Shown: piece after piece, positions 1 through 7,055 of the stretch
Numbering within the stretch: position 1 is the stretch's first letter
Layout: each line of letters opens with the position of its first letter
Virus record (IMG/VR): IMGVR_UViG_3300020195_000103
Coordinates: 1 to 34,337 of that record
From: a virus
Length of the DNA: 34,337 nt
Strand: one strand, 5' to 3'
Program-made: the position numbers and the translations under genes
Notes under the pieces: model-generated
Seen by the model: the letters and a program-made list of their open reading frames with translations, nothing else
The model's database searches: none
Told to the model about the DNA's origin: nothing

Positions 1-406
1 CGCGCTTGGCCTTGTCTGGATTCTCGCGCCACTTGGGCAGCAGCGCGAAGTCCGAATACCCATGCACGAGGCGCGGCCCGGAGGCATCGCCGAAGCTGCG
101 CCCCTCGGCCTTCACCTGTCCCACCAGTGGGCGCACGACACGCGCAGGGAGCGGAGTGGGTGGAGGGGGCTCGGGCTCGGCCGGCACATCGTAGGGCGAC
201 GCCGAGCCGGGGTACCACGCCTGTAGCAGCGCGTTCATCGAACGCAGCGCCGCGTGGTGTCCCTGCCCCGCGTGACGCTCCTCGATGTAGCGGATGCACA
301 GGTCCACGCGTGCGCCATCAGGCGAGGCGCGCTCGTGCGCGGCGATCACCGCAAAGCCCTGCGCCAGTTCGCCCTTTTCGTCGTCACCGATATGCGGAAG
401 ATTCAT
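1..406 (-). CDS. Phage protein, N-terminal part (runs off left edge)
   Basis: This frame opens with ATG at 406-404 and stays open to the window edge, so only about 135 residues are visible. It starts MNLPHIGDDEKGEL, has a Pro/Glu-rich hinge (PAEPEPPPPTP) near residue 80, and then a segment with the pattern VKAEGRSFGDASGP...GYSDFALL. That pattern resembles the beginning of phage TIM-barrel, glycoside-hydrolase-like proteins, but the diagnostic part is outside the window. The ATG overlaps the stop of the upstream gene as ATGA, which shows translational coupling and supports this start. It is probably a late virion or lysis-associated product given its position after the holin-like genes. The coding call is firm; the function is only a guess. 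Confidence 0.7.
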   Translation of the reverse strand, partial: MNLPHIGDDEKGELAQGFAVIAAHERASPDGARVDLCIRYIEERHAGQGHHAALRSMNALLQAWYPGSASPYDVPAEPEPPPPTPLPARVVRPLVGQVKAEGRSFGDASGPRLVHGYSDFALLPKWRENPDKAKR

Positions 407-966
407 TTGCGCTCCGTAGCCGCTATTGTTAACCCTGCCACAGCTTCTACTGCGGCCAGGGTTTCCTCGGTCGTCTGTTCTATGCGATCCGCTTGTGCTT
501 GCGCCCGTGGAAGGAGTCCGTCTACAAGACGCTGGTTCAGATCTTCGATCTTTTTGTTGGAGTGATTCGCTACCTCGGCGGCATTCTTAGACGCGGCGGT
601 GCCCTCATCGATCTTGGCCACAATCGTAGCCGTCTGGCCGCTGAGTGCCGCGTCGACCTCGATGTTTCTGGCCTTCAGTTGCGCGGATATTTCCGCAATC
701 CTATGACGCGCATCGGAGAACTCTTTCGAGCGGGATTCGTTCGCCAGTCGAACTACCTCCAGCGCATCGTCAAACTTACGTTCCAACCGGCGCATAGACG
801 CGTGGTGCAAACCGATGTCCCTGATGAGCAGCGTGACAAAAGCAAAACCGGTGAAGAGGTGTAAGGACGTCTCCCAGCGACTTGGCAGCAGGCGCTCCAG
901 AATGACGGCCCACAAGAACAGGGCTAGCGCGAACGCGGCTGGGCCAGAGAGTGTTTTGACTGTCAT
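403..966 (-). CDS. Membrane-anchored coiled-coil protein
   Basis: The product has 187 residues. The N terminus holds two hydrophobic segments (about residues 9-26 and 35-50) separated by a short polar turn. The rest is a long charged helix with heptad-like spacing (about 58-170), rich in Ala, Glu, Lys and Arg. This is the layout of a two-pass inner-membrane protein with a cytoplasmic coiled coil. Start and stop overlap the neighbours as ATGA on both sides. With two other small membrane or helical proteins next to it, it may belong to the holin/spanin lysis group, but no family signature is recognised. Confidence 0.75.
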   Translation of the reverse strand: MTVKTLSGPAAFALALFLWAVILERLLPSRWETSLHLFTGFAFVTLLIRDIGLHHASMRRLERKFDDALEVVRLANESRSKEFSDARHRIAEISAQLKARNIEVDAALSGQTATIVAKIDEGTAASKNAAEVANHSNKKIEDLNQRLVDGLLPRAQAQADRIEQTTEETLAAVEAVAGLTIAATERK

Positions 967-1160
967 CGCGTATGCTTCTGCTTGGCGTAGTCGCGATTCA
1001 GCTGGTCCACCATTGCTTGCAGCTCGTCGGCCTCGCGCTCGCCTACCTTCAGCCGTGCGCGAAACGCCGTGCTGTGAAGAGACTCAACCGGGGGAAGACC
1101 GTGGGACGTGGCCCTCGCTCGCCATGTTTTCAGCACCCACTCGGTGATGCGCTTCCACAT
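963..1160 (-). CDS. Small basic helical protein
   Basis: This is a 65-residue protein beginning MWKRITEWVLKTW. The first 20 residues form an amphipathic basic helix, and the C-terminal half (ADELQAMVDQLNRDYAKQK) is predicted to be helical and coiled. A longer in-frame reading to 1367 would overlap the neighbour entirely, so the internal ATG at 1160 is preferred. It lies between the holin-like gene (stop at 1163) and the two-pass membrane protein (ATGA overlap at 963-966). The function is unknown; the context suggests an accessory to lysis. Confidence 0.6.
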   Translation of the reverse strand: MWKRITEWVLKTWRARATSHGLPPVESLHSTAFRARLKVGEREADELQAMVDQLNRDYAKQKHTR

Positions 1161-1162
1161 GG

Positions 1163-1390
1163 CTAACTCTGCGTGCCCTTGCCGCGCTCGGCGGTCAGCT
1201 CGTCGATGCGCTTCGTTTGTAGCCCCAGGATGCGTTCGTAGAAATCTGACTGAACCTTGATCGCCTCGACGTGATCCGTCCGCCACATCCAAAGACGAAA
1301 GTAGCTCGCCACGAATACCCCTACGGATATTGCGAGCGGGCCACCTTCGAGCAGCTTCGTAATCCACGTGATGACTCCCGTGTTGTCCAT
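1163..1390 (-). CDS. Holin-like single-pass membrane protein
   Basis: The product has 75 residues: a short N terminus, one clear membrane segment (about residues 16-33, PLAISVGVFVASYFRLWMW), and then a charged helical tail ending ERGKGTQS. Size, topology and position next to other small membrane proteins fit a phage holin or holin accessory protein. Holins have little sequence conservation, so this rests on topology and context only. No endolysin is visible in the window; it may lie beyond the left edge. Confidence 0.6.
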   Translation of the reverse strand: MDNTGVITWITKLLEGGPLAISVGVFVASYFRLWMWRTDHVEAIKVQSDFYERILGLQTKRIDELTAERGKGTQS

Positions 1391-1405
1391 GAAGAACCGC
1401 TTAGG

Positions 1406-1819
1406 TTAGAGTGCGAACCACCCACTGGCGTGTACGGTGACGTTGATGTTGCCGCCGTTGGGTGTGATCGGCATGCCGGTGATGCCAGTGTCCATGAAGA
1501 GCACGAGCTGACGCGCTGCATCCGCAGCCGCGCCGTTGCCGTTGTGATTGTAGAGCGCGATGATTTCGCTTTGGTCGCCGGTGACCGTAGCCCACGAGAA
1601 GTCTGCGGTGTCGAAGACGCCGTCAACGATGGTGGGTGACGTCAGAGCGGTAGAAACCGCGACGCGGCCACCGGCAGCAATGTCGTCGAGGAAGTCGTGC
1701 GCGGCGCCATAGGTGTAGTCGGCCGCGTCGACGAGCACCGCACGAATGTCGTCGGTATCGAGATCGTGCGTTTTGTTGAGTAGCGCCTGCTTGAACTTCG
1801 GGTAGAGAAGGTTCGCCAT
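1406..1819 (-). CDS. Conserved phage structural-type protein
   Basis: The product has 137 residues and begins MANLLYPKFKQALLNKTHDLDTDDIRAVLVD. This start and the following pattern (short helix, then AAHDFLDDI, then beta-rich repeats ending in a glycine-rich NGGNINVTVHASGW) match a protein commonly seen in phage structural modules without an assigned role. It lies between the portal/terminase genes and the lysis-like genes, which also suggests a virion component. Its start is followed directly upstream by the stop of the next gene at 1819 (stop and start share a base). I recognise the family from memory only. Confidence 0.65.
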   Translation of the reverse strand: MANLLYPKFKQALLNKTHDLDTDDIRAVLVDAADYTYGAAHDFLDDIAAGGRVAVSTALTSPTIVDGVFDTADFSWATVTGDQSEIIALYNHNGNGAAADAARQLVLFMDTGITGMPITPNGGNINVTVHASGWFAL

Positions 1820-2211
1820 TAGATGTTCACTCCTGGCAACATGACCAATTGAGCGGACGGCGTGCCATCTTGCGCCGAGCCCGCTTCTAACACAGCGACA
1901 GTCGACACGAGAGTGCCGACGCCGAATCCGACGGTGAAAAAATTCAAGAAACTTTTAGCGAAAACCGAAACATAGGCCGGGTCGTGCGCCGGGTGCCCCT
2001 CGGTGCGGACCTGGATGATAAAGACCTCAGTGATTCGTCCCCTCGAACCAGAGAAGTTCTTCTCGACACGCATCTCGGTCGTGCTGCCAAAGGCTTTACG
2101 CATGAACCTCGCCGTGTTCGCCGCGAACTCCTCGTCGCTGCGTATGCTATGAGCAGGGGTAACACGGATGGTCCAGAGCGACCAGCGTTGGTTCTGCGAG
2201 TTAGGGTTCAC
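1819..2211 (-). CDS. Hypothetical protein
   Basis: This is a 130-residue protein with a GTG start at 2211 that overlaps the upstream stop as GTGA, a pattern repeated throughout this genome. The first 75 residues are polar, with mixed charge and Arg-rich patches. Residues about 85-115 (FAKSFLNFFTVGFGVGTLVSTVAVLEAG) are hydrophobic enough for a membrane segment or a buried helix. No family is recognised. It is co-transcribed with the portal and terminase genes. Confidence 0.6.
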   Translation of the reverse strand: MNPNSQNQRWSLWTIRVTPAHSIRSDEEFAANTARFMRKAFGSTTEMRVEKNFSGSRGRITEVFIIQVRTEGHPAHDPAYVSVFAKSFLNFFTVGFGVGTLVSTVAVLEAGSAQDGTPSAQLVMLPGVNI

Positions 2212-2459
2212 AGCGAGAGGTCCTTTCCAGAACGGGAGAGCACATCAAGCCGCCGCGCTGTCTCTACCGCCACAACCGCATGGCTGCGGCCGTGGAAGTG
2301 TAGCTTGTACGAAACAGGGCGGTCCGATGGGTTGTTGTGGCACACACCGCAGACCGGGTGCGCAACCATGACGCCCTGGTTATCAACGAGGTTTTTGCGA
2401 CCAATGCCGACCATGGCATGGTCACCGAGGGCACCGCAGAAAACGCACACATGGTCCAT
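2208..2459 (-). CDS. Small zinc-finger-like protein
   Basis: This is an 83-residue protein starting at the ATG at 2459, two bases after the portal stop; a longer in-frame reading would run deep into the portal gene. The sequence has two cysteine pairs, CVFC near the N terminus and CGVCH about 35 residues later, with further histidines, consistent with one zinc-binding site. The DNA between the pairs encodes a short beta-rich stretch. Such CxxC proteins are frequent in phage structural operons without a known role. Confidence 0.65.
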   Translation of the reverse strand: MDHVCVFCGALGDHAMVGIGRKNLVDNQGVMVAHPVCGVCHNNPSDRPVSYKLHFHGRSHAVVAVETARRLDVLSRSGKDLSL

Positions 2460-2460
2460 G

Positions 2461-4074
2461 TTATTCTTCCATCCCGAGAATGCGGCTGATGACGTCGGGG
2501 TTCTTGGCGATGATCGCGGCTTCGAGGACGCGGACCATTTCTTCCGCCCCGCGAGGTATGTCCATGTCCCATGTAGCGCGTGCGGCGCGAGGGAATTTTC
2601 TTTCGTCTTCGTCTTCGTCTTCGTCTTCGCCATCGACAGGCTCAGCATCCTCGTCGAGGGGGTCCTCGCCGGGCGCGAGCTGCTGCGGCGGTGGCGCAGG
2701 CTTCGAGAGCTCCTGCTGCTCCGGCGTCAGCGGCGTCATCTCATACCACTTGTCGCGGATCTCGGCGTTCGTGAACACGCCGCCCTCCTGCGTCTTCGTG
2801 CTAGCCCAGGACACAGCACCCGCCATGCGTTCTGTTTCTGTGAGCGCCTGAATGTTCGGCCAGCGCACAGTATATTCGCGTGGACCCTTCTTTGGCTCAG
2901 GCAAATAGCCATACGCAATGAGACGCTCGACGAGGCGCCGCATGATGTAGGGGCCAGCATAGCCCTTCTGCCTGCCGACGATCTGGTCGCGCCAGTTCTC
3001 GCGATCCTGCGATGACGCCAGCTCGCCCATCTCTGACCCGGTGAGAATGCGCTTCGGAATCCCCTTCGTGCCCGCGATCTGTGTGAGAATTCCCTCGGCC
3101 GAGGGCGTGAAGTCAGAGACATCGGACCCGAGTGGCGTAGCGGTAACGCCTCGCGTGCGCAGCCAGCGTGTCATCTGGTGCTTGTAGGACTCGGATTGCG
3201 CTTTCAGCGCCTCGACCTGGTTCTTTGCGTCCTCGAGGGCTAGGTCCTTATCGATATCGAGGTGCATGCCTTGGTTTGCACGCAGCCAATACGCCTCGCT
3301 GCCGCCCCCGGTGACCTTGTCGAGGTCGTCGAGCAAATTCCACACCGCTTCCAGCGAGGGGATGCCGAACACCTCGTTCTGCAAACAGCCCTCAGCGATG
3401 TGAATGATGCGCGACCAATGCACGCGGGGTTGCACGCCGTGCGTTGTATCAGCCCCATGCAACTGATAGTACAGCGGCATCGCATAGCGCTCGCTGGCGA
3501 TGTCTGTGTCGTATTCCAGAACGCTGATCGCTGCGTCAAGACCGATTGTGCTGACCGCCCTGCGACTCGTGGTCTCGAGGACGCCACCGCCACCACCAAG
3601 ATAGGGCTGTAGAAACAGCAGCTTGTCGGGCGAGCCCTTCGGAAGCTCCTCGTCTAGCTTTCCCGCCGCGCCAATCAGCAGGACTGCATACGTGCTTAGC
3701 CCCGCGAGCGTATCAACGCGCCGCAGCTTTGCCTGTATCTGGTGCTTGATATCGAGATCATCCCACGTCTGCTCGAACGCGGTCGAGACCTCAGGGTCTT
3801 CATCCTCGATTAGCTCGACCTCGCCACGCCAAGTCGCGTTTGGGAACACGTCAACAATACGCTTTGACAGTCCTCCGCGTGCATAGCGGTCGCAGAACCC
3901 CGCCGTCGAGAGATCGCGGTCGTAGCCGAGCACGGCGTAAAGATCACGAGCGCCGTTGAAGGTCACTCCGGCCTCGCGCAAACGCCGGATGATGTCGAGG
4001 GGGTTAGCAGCCGCAGCGCGGTGGACCATCTCTCGAGGGGCGACAAGCGAGCGGAGGGTGTCTAGTAGGGCCAT
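2461..4074 (-). CDS. Portal protein (DUF1073-like)
   Basis: The 537-residue protein has the hallmarks of the DUF1073 group of phage portal proteins: FNGARDLYAVLGYDRDL near residue 38, then a Tyr/Arg/Gly-rich stretch (DRYARGGLSKRIVD), a Trp-centred motif, and a long central region with SYKHQM and GIPKRILTGSE. The portal ring sits at the capsid vertex and is the channel for DNA packaging and ejection. Length and position directly downstream of the terminase large subunit are as expected. The C terminus carries an acidic DE repeat encoded by four CGTCTT hexamers on the plus strand (2604-2627), a short satellite that could vary in length. Three bases separate it from the terminase stop. Confidence 0.85.
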   Translation of the reverse strand: MALLDTLRSLVAPREMVHRAAAANPLDIIRRLREAGVTFNGARDLYAVLGYDRDLSTAGFCDRYARGGLSKRIVDVFPNATWRGEVELIEDEDPEVSTAFEQTWDDLDIKHQIQAKLRRVDTLAGLSTYAVLLIGAAGKLDEELPKGSPDKLLFLQPYLGGGGGVLETTSRRAVSTIGLDAAISVLEYDTDIASERYAMPLYYQLHGADTTHGVQPRVHWSRIIHIAEGCLQNEVFGIPSLEAVWNLLDDLDKVTGGGSEAYWLRANQGMHLDIDKDLALEDAKNQVEALKAQSESYKHQMTRWLRTRGVTATPLGSDVSDFTPSAEGILTQIAGTKGIPKRILTGSEMGELASSQDRENWRDQIVGRQKGYAGPYIMRRLVERLIAYGYLPEPKKGPREYTVRWPNIQALTETERMAGAVSWASTKTQEGGVFTNAEIRDKWYEMTPLTPEQQELSKPAPPPQQLAPGEDPLDEDAEPVDGEDEDEDEDERKFPRAARATWDMDIPRGAEEMVRVLEAAIIAKNPDVISRILGMEE

Positions 4075-4077
4075 TGG

Positions 4078-5328
4078 TTACCAGACCGCAAAGCCGCCGG
4101 TTTCGCGGCGTAGTTTCTCGACGCTATAGCGGAGAGAATCAATGACGTGGTTTTTCTTGTCTTCGAGCACCGGCGTCACGAGCCCTGTGAGCTTGTCTTT
4201 GATGAAGCTGTACAGCGTCAGTTCGTCGACAGTATGCACGCAGCGTGGGTGCACGACGATGTCGAAATTCTGAAGAAAGATCACGCCCTCTTTGACGCTG
4301 TCTTTCCCCTTCGTCGCAGCGACCATCTTCGGGAATCCATGCCGCTGGAGATAGGAAATAGTCTCAGGGCGTGCGCTATCGGCGGTGATTGTCCAGTCGC
4401 GTGCGCCGGGGACCTGGTCGAACAACGCGGGTAGGTGGTCAACCTCGACGCCAATGCGGTAGGCTTCCTGGTCGATATAGAGCGTCCGGCCTACCGCATA
4501 GCAGCGCACAAGCACGCTCGGGTCGACGCTGAAGCCCCAGTCTGCTCCGTAGAGGAACACCACGGTAGGCTGCCCGTCCGCGCCGACGCTCGCCTTAGGG
4601 CTCTCGAAGGCGTCAACTTTCCAGTTCTTGAAGACGCGGGCTTCGGACTTACTGAGGTACGCGCCGTTCCAGATATGCTGAAACTTCTCTGGGTCGCGAC
4701 GGCGGTCATACGCAATTTCGTCGCTCAGCGTTTTCGGCAGCCAGGGGTTGTCTTCAAACGAGGTGCGCACTACAACGGAATCGGGCGGTGGACCGTCGGG
4801 ACCCCTGAAAAATTTGTCAACAGGGTTTTCAGGCGACTCAGGGTTCCAGCTAAAGTACAGCTCCGAGCCCTCTTTGCGGATCGTCGGACGCAGCAGATCG
4901 AGCGAGTTCTGCGACAGCGCAGCCGCCTCCTCTACCCACGCAATATCAATTCCCTCGAGCGAGCGCACTGAATCGGAGGTGTGCTGCTGCATGCCGATGA
5001 AAAGGATCGTGCCCGACCCCTTCACAGCGCGGATCTCAGACTCTCTGCTCTCGAAAAGATACCCGACATCGAGGGCCTTGATGCGGTTTTCGATGAGGTT
5101 TTTGACGCTCTGCTTCAGGCTCTTCTGAATTTCACGCACGCACACAACACGCAAATCAGGGTCCATGACCATGCGTTCGATAATCATGTCCGCAAAGCAC
5201 CAACTCTTCGTGCCGCCGCGACCACCATAGGCTGCCTTGTACCTCGCGGGCGCGAGAAGCGGCAGCATGACCCGTGGGGTCTCTATGCGCAGCTTCCTTG
5301 CGTCGGTGGTGGCAGCGGTGGCGTTCAT
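4078..5328 (-). CDS. terL: Terminase large subunit
   Basis: This is a 416-residue packaging motor. The N-terminal ATPase shows a Walker A variant (YGGRGGTKSW, about residue 33), then a Walker B with its catalytic acids (DIAWVEEAAAL, about 128) and a coupling motif (LYFSWNPESP). The C-terminal RNase H-fold nuclease has the three expected acidic positions: GADWGF (about 263), TADSARP (about 315) and HVIDSLRY (about 394). This order and length fit the PBSX-type terminases, which translocate DNA through the portal and cut it. The portal gene follows immediately and a TerS candidate lies upstream. Confidence 0.9.
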   Translation of the reverse strand: MNATAATTDARKLRIETPRVMLPLLAPARYKAAYGGRGGTKSWCFADMIIERMVMDPDLRVVCVREIQKSLKQSVKNLIENRIKALDVGYLFESRESEIRAVKGSGTILFIGMQQHTSDSVRSLEGIDIAWVEEAAALSQNSLDLLRPTIRKEGSELYFSWNPESPENPVDKFFRGPDGPPPDSVVVRTSFEDNPWLPKTLSDEIAYDRRRDPEKFQHIWNGAYLSKSEARVFKNWKVDAFESPKASVGADGQPTVVFLYGADWGFSVDPSVLVRCYAVGRTLYIDQEAYRIGVEVDHLPALFDQVPGARDWTITADSARPETISYLQRHGFPKMVAATKGKDSVKEGVIFLQNFDIVVHPRCVHTVDELTLYSFIKDKLTGLVTPVLEDKKNHVIDSLRYSVEKLRRETGGFAVW

Positions 5329-5354
5329 TTAGTGGTCGCGGCAGTGGGCATGCT

Positions 5355-5504
5355 TCAGCGCGTCGAGGAGGGCGAGGGCGTCGAGGGCTGAGGCACTGAC
5401 GGCGGGGTTGGCGCAGGCGACGGGGTTGGCGTGCTCGGCGTGCCCGGCGTGCTGGGCTGCCCCGGTGTGGGCGTGGCGACGAGGTCGGGGTTCGTGCTGG
5501 CCAT
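5355..5504 (-). CDS. Pro/Thr/Ser-rich short peptide
   Basis: This ORF of 49 codons starts at the ATG at 5504, with AGGAG about 8 bases upstream. After MASTNPDLVA it is almost entirely Pro, Thr, Ser and Gly in PSTPGTPSTP-like repeats, so it is intrinsically disordered. It sits between the repeat-rich gene and the terminase. The G/C repeats of the DNA could create an open frame by chance, but the good ribosome binding site argues for translation. A function cannot be assigned. Confidence 0.4.
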   Translation of the reverse strand: MASTNPDLVATPTPGQPSTPGTPSTPTPSPAPTPPSVPQPSTPSPSSTR

Positions 5505-5665
5505 GATGGAATCTCCTGATATTGCGGTTGATGAAGTTAGCCGTCTCTCCGGCTTGCCACGCCGTTCTGTGCTCTATTGGCCCCAGGCGTTCTCGCGCCG
5601 CTATTACCCGTCAGCACTCCTGCCGGCATCGCCGCTCGTCCTCCGGCTGCCAGATGGGTGTATGA

Positions 5666-6190
5666 TCATGGACGAGTCCCAGAATGTTGTTCGCTACGCT
5701 TCGCATTACGCGCTGCAACGCCGAGCATGGCGATCTCGCGGCGACGTTCTGGGGTTTGGCTCGCTGCACGAGCTTTGCCGGCTGCGCGCTGTCTTATTGT
5801 GCCAGAATTCTCAGGGGTTTCACTAGCCGGCAAGTAGCGGTCAAGCGGAGCTAACCAGCCGGCTAGTTGGGTCAGCTCTATGGCTGAGTCGGGCTTACTA
5901 GCCAGCAAGTTAGCCACTGACTTGCTGGCTAGTTGAGCCATCTCAACAGTAGCCTTTGGGTTACTAGCCAGCAAGTTAGAGACCCCAGCAGCCAACAAGC
6001 CGGCTAGTAAGCCCGAGTGCCGGAACCGGGGCCGGCTACTAGCCGGCTGGTTAGCTTCAAGCCCGGCAGCCGGGGCCGGCTCAGCCGTAGCCGGGTCCGG
6101 AACGGCAAGAGAAACGAGAGACGCGGTCATCGCGTCTACTTCACGCAGATGCGCAAGAGCCTCTCCGAGAGATTGGAAGTTTTCGGCCAT
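5666..6190 (-). CDS. Repeat-containing paralogue of the TerS-like protein N terminus
   Basis: The product has 174 residues. It begins MAENFQSLGEALAHL, which closely resembles MAEKFQSLADLLG of the gene just upstream, so the two share an N-terminal module. The centre repeats LLASNPKATVEMAQLAS and LLASKPDSAIELTQLAG, encoded by DNA repeats built on CTAGCCAGCAAGTTAG. The C terminus (TPERRREIAMLGVAARNAKRS) is basic. The start overlaps the upstream stop as TAATG. After the TGA at 5666-5668 the same frame stays open to a TAA at 5537-5539, so a longer ancestral product with an internal stop is possible. The 5505-5665 stretch otherwise holds only two tiny minus frames. The role is unknown; packaging accessory is a guess from context. 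Confidence 0.65.
   Translation of the reverse strand: MAENFQSLGEALAHLREVDAMTASLVSLAVPDPATAEPAPAAGLEANQPASSRPRFRHSGLLAGLLAAGVSNLLASNPKATVEMAQLASKSVANLLASKPDSAIELTQLAGWLAPLDRYLPASETPENSGTIRQRAAGKARAASQTPERRREIAMLGVAARNAKRSEQHSGTRP
5898..5932. repeat. Inverted repeat inside the repeat-rich gene
   Basis: CTAGCCAGCAAGT (5898-5910) is followed after 9 bases by its exact reverse complement ACTTGCTGGCTAG (5920-5932). The left-arm sequence recurs in direct orientation at 5964-5979 as CTAGCCAGCAAGTTAG, and related CTAGCCGGC and CCGGCTAG forms occur at 5825, 5868, 6000 and 6037. The result is a cluster of direct and inverted copies within a coding region, able to form a stable hairpin in the mRNA. Confidence 0.8.
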
Positions 6191-6546
6191 TATTGGACCG
6201 TATACGCCTTTTCTTCGCCCTGCTGTTGCTGCGGCCGTGCGTCGATAATCACGCGCTCGATGACCGTAACGATCGGACCGCCGTCAGGGGCAGAATGCAC
6301 GATGCGCTCGACCGGCTTACCCCAGCCGTAATCCATCAGCCTGCAAATGATCGCCGAAGGGAGCTCGCCGAGTGTGAGACCGTTGATAATGTAGCTGCGA
6401 AAGACTTGCGAATTCAAGATCTTCGACGCAAAGTCTTCCGCCGTGGTCGGCTCGGAGAGGGAGTCTAACAGCTGAGGTGGCTCAGGTTCAGCAGAATTCT
6501 GGCCAGTTCCGAGGAGATCCGCAAGGGATTGGAACTTTTCCGCCAT
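6190..6546 (-). CDS. Probable terminase small subunit / conserved phage packaging protein
   Basis: The product has 118 residues from the ATG at 6546; an upstream in-frame TTG at 6558 is an alternative. After a short MAEKFQSL head and a disordered Pro/Glu/Ser stretch comes a compact helical region (FASKILNSQVFRSYIINGLTLGELPSAIICRLMDYGWGKP) followed by a beta-hairpin-like tail (VERIVHSAP...VTVIERVIID). This core, ending in the YGWGKPVERI signature, recurs in phage proteins encoded next to terminases and is often annotated as small terminase. TerS binds the packaging site and loads TerL. It is the first gene of the minus-strand structural operon, behind tandem promoters. The TerS identity is inferred from position. 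Confidence 0.6.
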   Translation of the reverse strand: MAEKFQSLADLLGTGQNSAEPEPPQLLDSLSEPTTAEDFASKILNSQVFRSYIINGLTLGELPSAIICRLMDYGWGKPVERIVHSAPDGGPIVTVIERVIIDARPQQQQGEEKAYTVQ

Positions 6547-6557
6547 AGCCGTGAGCA

Positions 6558-6587
6558 AGTTTAGCTTTTCTTGGACCCGCGTGTCTA
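6558..6587 (-). promoter_or_regulatory. Candidate promoter proximal to TerS-like gene
   Basis: On the minus strand, TAGACA (plus 6582-6587), an 18-bp spacer and TAAACT (plus 6558-6563) resemble a sigma70-type promoter, with the ATG at 6546 only 11 bases beyond the -10. It is the innermost of three TAGACA elements facing the structural operon. The spacer differs by one from the other copies, so this is the weakest of the three. Confidence 0.4.
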
Positions 6588-6590
6588 GAA

Positions 6591-6625
6591 GAAAACGACT
6601 AGCATAGACTGAAACTTTTGTCTAG
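6591..6625 (-). promoter_or_regulatory. Promoter-like repeat, copy 1
   Basis: Minus-strand TAGACA (plus 6619-6624), 17-bp spacer and TAGTCG (plus 6596-6601) lie in a 35-bp block that is repeated almost perfectly at 6664-6698. It also contains CTAGAC...GTCTA, an imperfect dyad. It points toward the structural operon, and the leader to the ATG at 6546 is about 44 bases. The spacing matches the plus-strand promoters of this genome, but the -10 is a poor match to TATAAT, so it may need an activator or an altered polymerase. Confidence 0.5.
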
Positions 6626-6663
6626 TTTTTTGTTTCGGTACGAGGTGGAAGAAAAGTCCAGAG

Positions 6664-6698
6664 GAAAATGACTAGCATAGACTGAAACTTTTGTCTAG
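6664..6698 (-). promoter_or_regulatory. Promoter-like repeat, copy 2
   Basis: This is the second copy of the 35-bp block, differing at one base from copy 1 and offset by exactly 73 bp. Minus-strand TAGACA is at plus 6692-6697, and the -10-like TAGTCA is at plus 6669-6674 after a 17-bp spacer. A run of ten Gs (6708-6717) lies immediately upstream with respect to its direction of transcription. Confidence 0.5.
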
Positions 6699-6743
6699 CC
6701 TTGTTTTGGGGGGGGGGCTTCGGGTCCGGGTGGCCGAGGTGCG

Positions 6744-7046
6744 GATTACAGTGATTACAATTGAGATTACAGAGGTTTGCTCTGGATTCCTTAAGCTTCC
6801 TACAGTTGTAATCTAGTAATCTATGTAATCTCTATTTCTCTTAGAGTTACTACAAGGGATGGACTACAACATTCCTATGTAGGTCTGGGATACCCGGGTT
6901 ACAGATTTACAAGATTACACCAGACCTAACTCTAACAAACTAAACCACTTAGCCTGTAATTACACTGCATCAACGGAGATTACACCCTCGGTAACTGTGC
7001 CATTTCTGTACATTGTAATCTTGTAATCTCCTAAACAGCGATTACA
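6744..7046. repeat. GATTACA iteron cluster: candidate replication origin or late-operon control region
   Basis: Ten exact GATTACA heptamers occur within about 300 bp. Plus orientation: 6744, 6753, 6765, 6913, 6978 and 7040. Minus orientation, as TGTAATC: 6807, 6824, 7014 and 7022. Several one-mismatch copies lie between (for example 6815, 6955). The stretch has no coding frame and is clearly more AT-rich than its surroundings. It lies between the 3' end of the primase-helicase gene and the tandem promoters of the structural operon. Clustered short repeats beside a replication initiator are typical of iteron origins. Equally, an activator or repressor could bind here to control the late promoters. 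Confidence 0.65.
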
Positions 7047-7055
7047 AGAGGCTTC

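Noticed and set aside
1984-3015. 343-codon plus-strand frame opposite the portal gene
   Set aside because: It covers three minus-strand genes, lacks any domain pattern, and contains a low-complexity stretch caused by the acidic repeat of the portal.
5498-5826. Plus-strand frame upstream of and opposite the repeat-rich gene
   Set aside because: It runs against the direction of the operon and has no ribosome site or domain. The minus-strand genes have overlapping starts and ribosome sites.
6336-6344. Match of array spacer CATCAGCCT inside the TerS-like gene as a self-target
   Set aside because: A single 9-base match is expected by chance in a 34-kb window searched with nearly 40 spacers. I found no adjacent match to the partner spacer of the same unit.
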